This document shows, one piece after another, positions 1 to 6,057 of a stretch of DNA of 9,225 nt. The notes below the pieces were generated by a model. It was not told the DNA's origin and ran no database searches. It worked only from the letters and a program-made list of their open reading frames with translations. The position numbers were made by a program, and so were the translations under genes. Position 1 is the stretch's first letter. Each line of letters begins with the position of its first letter. This DNA comes from an uncultured Eubacteriales bacterium (GTDB lineage: Bacteria; Bacillota; Clostridia; Christensenellales; UBA1242). The DNA lies in the NCBI GenBank assembly GCA_948949055.1, contig CARBWQ010000021.1, positions 1 to 9,225 of the forward strand. Reading direction: 5' to 3'.

Positions 1-114
1 ATTTGTGTTTGTTATATTTGTTTGCGTTTTTATATATTTATAACCAAAGTATCCAGTTGTACATGTGGTTATGGTAAGTAATACAACAAGAACATTAACT
101 AGAAATTTTTTCAT
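1..114 (-). CDS. Partial small exported or membrane-anchored protein, N-terminus only
   Basis: The first 38 codons of a leftward gene lie in the window; the rest is beyond the left edge. The start is ATG at 114-112, supported by a perfect AAAGGAGG ribosome binding site four bases upstream. The protein begins MKKFLVNVLVVLLTITTC, then TTGYFGYKYIKTQTN. That is a short basic head, a hydrophobic stretch of about 14 residues with a Cys at position 18, and a polar tail. It reads as a signal peptide or signal anchor. The Cys suggests a lipoprotein, but the residues before it (I-T-T) fit the lipobox poorly because Thr at -1 is unusual, so a lipid anchor is uncertain. The mature function cannot be judged. 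It is divergent from the broken Xre repressor gene and sits behind a promoter that contains a palindromic operator, so it was probably the target of that repressor or of a relative. Confidence 0.72.
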   Translation of the reverse strand, partial: MKKFLVNVLVVLLTITTCTTGYFGYKYIKTQTNITNTN

Positions 115-118
115 TTTT

Positions 119-126
119 CCTCCTTT
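119..126 (-). promoter_or_regulatory. Ribosome binding site of the leftward gene
   Basis: Read on the minus strand this is AAAGGAGG followed by AAAA and ATG. It is a consensus Shine-Dalgarno sequence and it decides the start of the leftward partial gene. Confidence 0.8.
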
Positions 127-221
127 AAAATAAATTTGAATAAATTCACTTAGAAAATTTATATTATCTTTTGTAAATTAAACCTCCTTTTGTATAAATT
201 AAGACCAAAATGTCTATCTTT

Positions 222-250
222 ATTATATGGAACAAAATGTTCCAAATTAA
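222..250 (-). promoter_or_regulatory. Leftward promoter with the operator filling its spacer
   Basis: On the minus strand there is a perfect TATAAT -10 (227 to 222). A weak -35, TTAATT (250 to 245), lies exactly 17 bp upstream. The 17-bp spacer is the whole palindrome at 228-244. Transcription would start near position 214 and read a leader of about 100 nt into the leftward gene. Repressor binding to the spacer would block RNA polymerase directly. The -10 and the spacing are good; the -35 is poor, so the promoter may be weak or need an activator. Confidence 0.6.
228..244. promoter_or_regulatory. Operator-like palindrome O1 (TGGAACA-N3-TGTTCCA)
   Basis: Perfect inverted repeat with 7-bp arms around a 3-bp AAA spacer. 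It shares the core GAACA-N3-TGTTC with the palindrome at 257-273. The position between -35 and -10 of the leftward promoter and next to an Xre-type gene suggests a dimeric repressor site. It resembles the Gram-positive LexA box, but the distance is GAAC-N5-GTTC and not N4, so LexA is not the preferred reading. Confidence 0.65.
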
Positions 251-256
251 GCATTT

Positions 257-273
257 TAGAACAAATTGTTCTA
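257..273. promoter_or_regulatory. Operator-like palindrome O2 (TAGAACA-N3-TGTTCTA)
   Basis: Second perfect inverted repeat, with the same 7+3+7 geometry and the same core as O1; the two centres are 29 bp apart. Its right edge overlaps a TATGAT hexamer (272-277) that could be the -10 of the rightward repressor gene. A -35 for it is not convincing (TTAAGC at 247-252 would need a 19-bp spacer). The arrangement fits autoregulation of the repressor from a shared divergent control region. Confidence 0.62.
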
Positions 274-284
274 TGATTGTATCA

Positions 285-489
285 ATGAGTAAGTTTAAAG
301 ATAGATTAAAAGAGTTAAGAATAGAAAAGGGTTTACGAGGCAGGAACTAGCTGACAAACTTTTTGTTAGTGTCCGTCTTATTTCCTATTGGGAGAGTGGT
401 CAAAGAGAGTGTAATTTTGAAATGCTAATTAGACTATCAAAAATTTTAATGTAACTATCGATTATTTGCTTGGTGTAACAAATTTTTAA
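285..489 (+). pseudogene. Xre/Cro-family HTH repressor, broken by two frameshifts
   Basis: Reading with two frame corrections gives a complete small HTH_3 (Xre/Cro) DNA-binding protein of about 67 residues. It starts MSKFKDRLKELRIEKGLR, continues QELADKLFVSVRLISYWES and ends with LSKILNVTIDYLLGVTNF and TAA at 487-489. These are the hallmarks of the family: the ELADKL helix 2, the recognition helix before ISYWESG, and the terminal DYLLG. As written, the first frame stops at TAG 348-350 after GLRGRN. The frame is lost near 337-341, and again near 446-450, where one A seems missing from TTTTAA(A)TG. Each break equals a net loss of one base. No Shine-Dalgarno precedes ATG 285; translation may be leaderless, or begin at the in-frame ATG 273. 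Its likely targets are the two palindromes just upstream. A sequencing error is possible but less likely, since about 7.7 kb of neighbouring coding sequence is intact. Confidence 0.8.
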
Positions 490-514
490 AGGATAAAGAT
501 GTATCCTTTTTTTT
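488..514 (+). terminator. Intrinsic terminator of the repressor gene
   Basis: AAAGGATA (488-495), a 6-nt loop, and TATCCTTT (502-509) form a perfect 8-bp stem that runs into a T tract to 514. It overlaps the stop codon of the reconstructed repressor reading frame, as expected for a terminator belonging to that gene. The stem is AT-rich, so strength is moderate. Confidence 0.72.
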
Positions 515-615
515 ATTATATAAAAGAATATTTTTGAACGTTATGAAAAAAATACTAATAATGATATATATAGTAATTATTAAATAAATATTATCATAAA
601 AATAGCTTAAAAAAT
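515..615. other. AT-rich intergenic spacer with no recognisable gene
   Basis: Nearly pure A/T sequence between the repressor terminator and the promoter of the surface-protein operon. The only reading frame of note is a 14-residue hydrophobic peptide at 543-587, without a ribosome binding site. The high AT content could act as an UP element or curved DNA for the promoter downstream. Nothing else is supported. Confidence 0.4.
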
Positions 616-645
616 TTGACAGTGGCTGACAAAAAATGTTAAGAT
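616..645 (+). promoter_or_regulatory. Promoter of the surface-protein operon
   Basis: A perfect TTGACA -35 (616-621), an 18-bp spacer and a TAAGAT -10 (640-645). The start would be near 652, giving a leader of about 130 nt before the ATG at 784. The leader has a small AAGAT/ATCTT hairpin (756-771) just before the ribosome binding site at 774-779, too weak to claim a riboswitch. No copy of the GAACA-N3-TGTTC operator is present here. Confidence 0.65.
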
Positions 646-783
646 ATAAATGAAAAAAGTATCTTTATGAAAATTTTTTAATTAAATATGACTAATAATT
701 GATTTTTGTTTAGTTCGCTGTAATAAAGTTGTTTTTGTTAAAAATGATCCATTCTAAGATAGTTTAATCTTGTAGGAGGTATT

Positions 784-3700
784 ATGGCTGAAAATGTTGC
801 TAAATCAAAAAAGAAAAAGGTTTTGTGGATAGTTATTCCAATTATTTTGCTTTTGCTTATTGGGGTAGGTATTGCAATTCCTTTTTTACTTAAAGGCAAT
901 AAAGAAATAAAAGTTGTGGATTTGACTCTTTCTGAGCACAACACTTTTGTTTATGGAGAAAATGTTTATTCTGCTCCTATAACTGTAAAGTATGAAAATG
1001 GAACAAGTGTTCAGATTAAACTTAGCGATACTATTATTAGTGATGCTGATAAGGCAAAGCTTGAAAATGTGGGTAATTATATAATCAGTATTACTTATAA
1101 AGGATTCAGAAAAAACGTTGAAATTGTAATTACTCCTGCTGAGTTTACAAGTGAAGAAATTGAAAATATTGAATATGAAGATAAAGTAACAGTATTAAGA
1201 GAAGGTGAAATTTTCTTTCCTGTAAAATCAATTCCAGAAGGAAGTAGTGTAAGTTATAGCGTTGATGAAAGCGCTCAAAGAAATGATAGTTATAATTTGA
1301 CTGCACCTGGTACTTATACTATTCATGCTTATATTTCAAGACCTAATTACAAAGAAGTAGAAGTTAGTTTCTCTGTAAGAGTAATAGATGCAACTTTTGA
1401 TCTGGAAGGATTTGATTTTGATGAAGATAAATTAACTTATATTTTAACTGTTGCTTCTTCGACAGAGATTTTTAATTTTGAAGAAATAGTTAACAAAAGT
1501 GAAGATATAATATGTGAAATTTATAGCGATGAAGAATGTACTAATAAAATAAACAGTCAAAACTTAACTTTAAATGAGGGTAATAACTTCTACTATATGA
1601 TTTTAAGTGTTGACGGGATACCAACTACACAAAAATATACTATTAATATTTATAAAAATCATATTTATAACATTGGTTTTTACTTTAATAATGAGCTTTT
1701 AGAAAACATAAGATTTGATGAGGGGGGGGGTATTTTACAAAATCCTAATCTCTCAAAATTAGGCTATGATATTACAGGTTGGAAACATGGGGAGAATATA
1801 GTGGAATTTCCATTTGCACCAAATGGAGATATGCGATTGGATGCAATCTATTCGATAATTCATTATCAAATCACCTATGATTTAAATGATGGAAATCTTG
1901 TTGGACAAAAGAATAGTTATACAATTGAAGATGAGGACTTTACTCTTGCAATTCCTACCCGTGAAGGTCATGTGTTTGCAGGTTGGGGTGGAAGTGAAAT
2001 TGAAGGAATTCAAAAGAATGTTGTAATAACAAAGGGTTGTACTGGCGACAAGACTTTTATTGCACATTGGGAAGGCTTATTTAACTGTCAATTTAAATTT
2101 AAAGATCAAATACTTTTTGATGAAGAAATTAAAAATGGAAACGAAGTCGAAAATTTCGAATTTGCAAAAGAAGGCTATGAAATTGATGGTTGGCTGGTAA
2201 ATGGTGAAAAGGTTTCTTTCCCTTATACTGTTACCCAAGATGTAGTTTTTGAAGCAAATTGGAAATTGATTAATTATGATATCACATTCAATCTTGATGG
2301 TGGAATATTAGAAAATGCAAAAACATCTTATACAGTTGAAGATGAAAATTATTCTTTACCAGTTCCAGTGAAAGAGGGCTATGATTTTGTTGGCTGGAAG
2401 GTGAACAATAGTCAAGAAATTTTTGCTGAATATACTATTCAGCTAGGAACTATTGGAAATATTGAATTTACAGCGATTTTTGAAATACAAAAGTTCACTA
2501 TAATTTGGAATGACTTTGATGGTAGAGAACTTGAAAAGGATATTGATGTAAACTATGGCACAATGCCAAGTTTTGATGGTCAAGAACCTAATAGAACAGC
2601 AAATGCACAATACACCTATAATTTTATAGGTTGGTCACCAAAGATTTCAACAGTTACAAAGGATTGTATATACACTGCTGTTTATGAAACAGTTGTAAAC
2701 AAATATGATGTGACATTTGACAGTCAAAATGGCAGTGAAATTGTTTCGCTGACAAAAGATTATGGTACAATTTTAAAAGATTTGCTTCCTATGCCAGAGA
2801 GAAGAGGATATAGACTTCTTGGTTGGTTCACTCAAAGCGAGGGTGGAGAAAAGATAGATGAAAATTATCAAATAGTTGGAAACGCAAATTTCTTCGCTCA
2901 TTGGGAAATAATCGATTATAAGATTAGCATTGATTCAAGTGTTGTTAATGGTCAAGTGAATATTGTAGAAACTGCAAATTACAACGAAAGAATATCATTC
3001 TCTGTTACACCAAATGCAGGTTATAGAGTAAGAAGAGTCTACTACATTGGCGAAAATTCACAAGAAGTAAATATAAATGAATCATTTGTAATGCCAGATG
3101 AAAATATAACTATTTATGTTGTATTTGAAGCTATTGATTATAATATTATAACTGGTGTTACCACTAATGGCTCAATTACTATTTCAAAAAATAGTGCAAA
3201 TGTTGGTGATAAAATTGAAGTAACAATAAATGCACAAACAGGCTATGAATTAGACGAATTATACTATATTACTTCTGCTAGTGAAAGGGTAAATATTTTA
3301 AATAATAGTTTTATAATGCCAACAGATTCAATTTCTGTGCATGCTACATTTAAAATAATTAATTATCAAATCAATAAGGCAGAAATTAACAATGGAAGTG
3401 TAATTTTATCAAAAACTACTGCAAACTATGGCGATGAAATAGAGCTTACAATTACAGCTGAAATAGGTTATCAATTAGATGAATTATATTATATAAATTC
3501 TGAAAATGAAAAGGTAGTTATAAACAATAACAAGTTTAATATGCCTGCTGATTCAGTGACAATTTATGCAAGATTTATAAAGATAGATTATCAGCTAACA
3601 ACTGCTACCGTTGAAAATGGTTCAATTACACTCTCAAAAACAGTTGCAAATATCGGTGATGAAATAGAGGTTTCTATAAACGCTGATATTGGCTATCAAC

Positions 3701-6042
3701 TTGATGAACTTTATTATATTAATTCATTAAATGAAAGAGTGGAAATTGTTGACTTTAAATTTGATATGCCTGCTGATTCGGTTGAAGTAGTGGCTAGCTT
3801 TGAAGTAATTACCTATAAAATTTCATATGAATTAAATGGTGGAAACTTAACTAATAAAGTAGAAAGTTATAATATTGAAGATGAAAGCTTTACAATCGCA
3901 CAACCTATCAAGACAGGTTATACCTTCTTAGGTTGGGAGGGTAGCGAGATTAGTGAAGGCACAAAAGAAATCACAATAGAAAAAGGTTCATTCGGTGATA
4001 GAAGTTATACTGCTAAGTGGCAGATTAACCAATATACTTATACTTTCTATAATGGTGATGAAATTATAAAACAAGAAACAATAGATTATAATGCTTCTAT
4101 TGAAGCTCCTGAAAACCCAATAAAAGCAAGTGAAGATGGTATAAATTACTTCTTTAACGGCTGGGATAATGAAATTCCAAGTATAATAAGTGACCAAGAT
4201 TTAACATTTAATGCTGTTTATCGTGAAGAGCATTTCAGCAAAGGACTTCATTTTACAACAAATAGTCTTTCAGATACCTTTATAGTTGATAAAGGTACAA
4301 CAACGGATATAGATATTATTGTTCCTTCAACTTACAACCATAAAAAGGTTGTGAAAGTGGCTGATAATGGTTTTGCTGGTATTGAAGATGTAAAGACTAT
4401 CACACTTAGTAGCAATATAACCACAATCGGAAGTGGTGTATTTGCAAATTGTGCAAATCTTCAACAGGTAAATAATCTTACTTCAATTACCACTATTCCA
4501 GCAGGAACTTTTGAAAATTGCAATAGCCTTGAAAGCTTTGAAATAGGTGAAAATGTAATCATTATTGGTGAAAGAGCATTTAAAAACACTGCAATTGTAA
4601 ATATTTCTATTCCTGCATCTATAATAGCAATAGAAAGCACTGCATTTGATGGTGCTCCTGTTACCGAATATGTTGTAAGCGAAATGAACTCAAATTATAG
4701 CTCAAAAGATGGCAACTTATATAATAAAAATCTTACTATTTTAGTGAAATATGCAGTCGGAAAGACGGAAGAAACATTTATCATTCCTGGTAAAGTAAAG
4801 GAAATTGCTGAGACTGCATTGCTTGAAAACTCAGAAGCTTTGGAGGCAAGAGAATTTAAACTTAAAAATTTAGTAATTCCTTCAAGCGTAGAGATTATTG
4901 GTTCAAATACTATTGATAAAAATATTTTGATTTTCACATATATGGCAGAAGAACCTGAAAATTGGGATGATAGCATTATCTTAAATAACACAATTTATTG
5001 GGATGAGGCTTGGGACTTTATCAACGGCGTTCCTCAAAGTACTTTGGCAGTTAGCCAATTTAAAACAGGCATCTATCAAAACTGGATGAGTTATATTAAA
5101 GATGAGGTAAGACTATTTGATGTGGTAATGCCAGGATCTCATGATGCAGGTACAAATGGTCTTGGAAGTGCTTACAGAACTCAAAATAGTGGTTTCTATG
5201 ATCAACTTATCGGTGGCGTTAGATACTTTGATACAAGAGTTGCTGAATATGGTGGCAATGTAAGATGCGTTCATGCAAATTCAGGTGCAACGCTTAGCAG
5301 TGCAAATGCACAAGGCGTATATTTCAAAGATCTTCTTAATGATGTAAATAGATTTATAAATGATAATCCAAGCGAAATTATTATGCTTGATTTCCAACAT
5401 ATCTGGAATGATTTTTCTTCAAATGTTTTACCAATGCTATTAGAAAATATCCCTTCTAGAATGATGCTTAAAAAATCACAAACTAGTGACTTATCATCTG
5501 TAACTATGGGGCAACTTAGAGAATGGGGAGTTAATGTTGTAGTATTTGTAAATGATGAATTAAGTTACAGTCCAGATTTTAATGCCAATGAATTTCTTTA
5601 TCAAAGATCTCAATATCTACTTTCGCCATATGATGGTTCATCTCATAGAGGAAGTGGAAACGATCTTATCAATCATTTCCCAACTTACTATGAACAAAGT
5701 GATGGCACTAAATTGTTTGTTCTTCAATCTCAAAGAACAGGTGGTGGAACAAGTGGACTTGACATAGCAAATCTTGAAAAAGATTTTAGAGGTACAGCCA
5801 ATGCTTATCTTAGAAGCTTGACTCTTGAAGAAAATGCTGACAAACTTGCTAAACTTAATGTCGTTATGCGTGATTTTGTGGTAGATGACAACATTGATAC
5901 ATCTGTATCTGCACAAGAAACTATGCAAAGTATATTGTTCTTAAATATTAATAAGGACAATGTAAAACTTAGCCGTGATGCTTACTTTAAGATAATGTTA
6001 GATTATGATTATATAGAGTCTACCTTATCTAAACTTTACTAA
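784..6042 (+). CDS. Membrane-anchored InlB-repeat/LRR surface protein with C-terminal PI-PLC domain
   Basis: A 1752-residue modular surface protein; the start is fixed by AGGAGG four bases before ATG. Residues 1-12 are a basic head (KSKKKK) and about 13-37 a membrane helix without a clear signal peptidase site, so a type II anchor with everything else outside is likely. Then come an Ig-like domain (about 41-118), an MBG/Ig-like domain (119-202), a cadherin-like sandwich (203-292), six InlB B-type repeats with the GY..xGW signature (295-708), four divergent repeats of about 75 residues (712-1010), two more InlB repeats (1011-1149), and BspA-type LRRs (1150 to about 1405). The C-terminal 320 residues are a PI-PLC X-type phosphodiesterase: PGSHDAG with H1453/D1454, FDTR with D1483/R1485, VHAN with H1497 and a late RDF with D1697. 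These match the His/Asp/Arg set of B. cereus-type PI-PLC. The substrate is probably phosphatidylinositol or a related glycolipid anchor, but this is unproven. There is no LPXTG signal. A G8 run at codons 314-316 is odd. Confidence 0.9.
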   Translation: MAENVAKSKKKKVLWIVIPIILLLLIGVGIAIPFLLKGNKEIKVVDLTLSEHNTFVYGENVYSAPITVKYENGTSVQIKLSDTIISDADKAKLENVGNYIISITYKGFRKNVEIVITPAEFTSEEIENIEYEDKVTVLREGEIFFPVKSIPEGSSVSYSVDESAQRNDSYNLTAPGTYTIHAYISRPNYKEVEVSFSVRVIDATFDLEGFDFDEDKLTYILTVASSTEIFNFEEIVNKSEDIICEIYSDEECTNKINSQNLTLNEGNNFYYMILSVDGIPTTQKYTINIYKNHIYNIGFYFNNELLENIRFDEGGGILQNPNLSKLGYDITGWKHGENIVEFPFAPNGDMRLDAIYSIIHYQITYDLNDGNLVGQKNSYTIEDEDFTLAIPTREGHVFAGWGGSEIEGIQKNVVITKGCTGDKTFIAHWEGLFNCQFKFKDQILFDEEIKNGNEVENFEFAKEGYEIDGWLVNGEKVSFPYTVTQDVVFEANWKLINYDITFNLDGGILENAKTSYTVEDENYSLPVPVKEGYDFVGWKVNNSQEIFAEYTIQLGTIGNIEFTAIFEIQKFTIIWNDFDGRELEKDIDVNYGTMPSFDGQEPNRTANAQYTYNFIGWSPKISTVTKDCIYTAVYETVVNKYDVTFDSQNGSEIVSLTKDYGTILKDLLPMPERRGYRLLGWFTQSEGGEKIDENYQIVGNANFFAHWEIIDYKISIDSSVVNGQVNIVETANYNERISFSVTPNAGYRVRRVYYIGENSQEVNINESFVMPDENITIYVVFEAIDYNIITGVTTNGSITISKNSANVGDKIEVTINAQTGYELDELYYITSASERVNILNNSFIMPTDSISVHATFKIINYQINKAEINNGSVILSKTTANYGDEIELTITAEIGYQLDELYYINSENEKVVINNNKFNMPADSVTIYARFIKIDYQLTTATVENGSITLSKTVANIGDEIEVSINADIGYQLDELYYINSLNERVEIVDFKFDMPADSVEVVASFEVITYKISYELNGGNLTNKVESYNIEDESFTIAQPIKTGYTFLGWEGSEISEGTKEITIEKGSFGDRSYTAKWQINQYTYTFYNGDEIIKQETIDYNASIEAPENPIKASEDGINYFFNGWDNEIPSIISDQDLTFNAVYREEHFSKGLHFTTNSLSDTFIVDKGTTTDIDIIVPSTYNHKKVVKVADNGFAGIEDVKTITLSSNITTIGSGVFANCANLQQVNNLTSITTIPAGTFENCNSLESFEIGENVIIIGERAFKNTAIVNISIPASIIAIESTAFDGAPVTEYVVSEMNSNYSSKDGNLYNKNLTILVKYAVGKTEETFIIPGKVKEIAETALLENSEALEAREFKLKNLVIPSSVEIIGSNTIDKNILIFTYMAEEPENWDDSIILNNTIYWDEAWDFINGVPQSTLAVSQFKTGIYQNWMSYIKDEVRLFDVVMPGSHDAGTNGLGSAYRTQNSGFYDQLIGGVRYFDTRVAEYGGNVRCVHANSGATLSSANAQGVYFKDLLNDVNRFINDNPSEIIMLDFQHIWNDFSSNVLPMLLENIPSRMMLKKSQTSDLSSVTMGQLREWGVNVVVFVNDELSYSPDFNANEFLYQRSQYLLSPYDGSSHRGSGNDLINHFPTYYEQSDGTKLFVLQSQRTGGGTSGLDIANLEKDFRGTANAYLRSLTLEENADKLAKLNVVMRDFVVDDNIDTSVSAQETMQSILFLNINKDNVKLSRDAYFKIMLDYDYIESTLSKLY
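1666..2916 (+). repeat. Six InlB B-type (Listeria-Bacteroides) repeats
   Basis: Codes for residues 295-711, about 60-70 residues per unit. Each unit has the pattern of a Y-x-(I/V)-x-F/Y strand, a central G(Y/H)-x(3)-GW and a closing aromatic strand such as AHWE, ANWK or AIFE. Unit starts are at about residues 295, 361, 434, 498, 570 and 640. Units 361-430 and 498-566 share the (S)YT(I/V)EDE motif with the separate unit at 1011-1080, so they are closest relatives. The role known for the family is an extended beta-grasp stalk or binding surface. Confidence 0.82.
1722..1729 (+). repeat. G8 homopolymer inside the PI-PLC surface-protein gene
   Basis: Eight consecutive G within GAG GGG GGG GGT (codons for E-G-G-G), in an AT-rich gene that otherwise rarely uses GGG. 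With eight G the frame is open. Gain of one G leads to TAA six codons after the tract; loss of one leads to TAG about eleven codons after it. Either change would cut the protein to about 325 residues, without stalk, LRRs or lipase. Confidence 0.7.
2917..3813 (+). repeat. Four tandem divergent InlB-like repeats of about 75 residues
   Basis: Units begin at Tyr712, Tyr786, Tyr861 and Tyr936, and the next module at Tyr1011, so the period is 74 then exactly 75, 75 and 75 residues (222 or 225 bp). Shared motifs are ANxGD(E/K)IE, AxxGYxLDELYYI, and an (M)P(A/T)DS(V/I) near the end. Units 3 and 4 are also very alike in DNA, for example ATGCCTGCTGATTC occurs in both. That points to recent duplication and makes copy number likely to vary between strains. 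They resemble the divergent InlB B-repeat family. Confidence 0.85.
3814..4230 (+). repeat. Two further InlB B-type repeats before the LRR block
   Basis: Codes for residues 1011-1149. The first unit (1011-1080) is nearly a copy of the unit at 361-430: both carry an IEDE motif, GW then GSEI, and a (G)D before the final strand. The second (about 1083-1148) is divergent, with FNGWDNEIPSI. Both lie between the 75-residue tandem units and the BspA-type leucine-rich repeats. Confidence 0.75.
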
Positions 6043-6057
6043 TAAAGGAGGAACACT

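Noticed and set aside
228..273. LexA (SOS) boxes
   Set aside because: The Gram-positive LexA consensus has GAAC-N4-GTTC; both palindromes have GAAC-N5-GTTC, and the adjacent gene is an Xre-type repressor without a LexA peptidase domain.
543..587. 14-residue hydrophobic peptide (MKKILIMIYIVIIK) in the AT-rich spacer
   Set aside because: No Shine-Dalgarno and no promoter in front; such peptides arise readily in nearly pure A/T sequence. A small toxin-like peptide is not supported.
652..773. Riboswitch or attenuator in the leader of the surface-protein operon
   Set aside because: Only a 5-bp AAGAT/ATCTT hairpin is visible, with no terminator-like stem or conserved aptamer motif.
2917..3813. 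CRISPR-like array
   Set aside because: The periodic units are in-frame protein repeats of 222-225 bp, not short direct repeats with unique spacers.
4695..4991. 98-codon open frame on the minus strand inside the LRR region
   Set aside because: It lies opposite a well-supported coding region, has no ribosome binding site and its hydrophobic Ser/Ile-rich composition is what an antisense frame of AT-rich repeats gives.
5582..5767. 61-codon plus-strand frame within the PI-PLC domain
   Set aside because: Out-of-frame shadow of the PI-PLC coding sequence, with no ribosome binding site.
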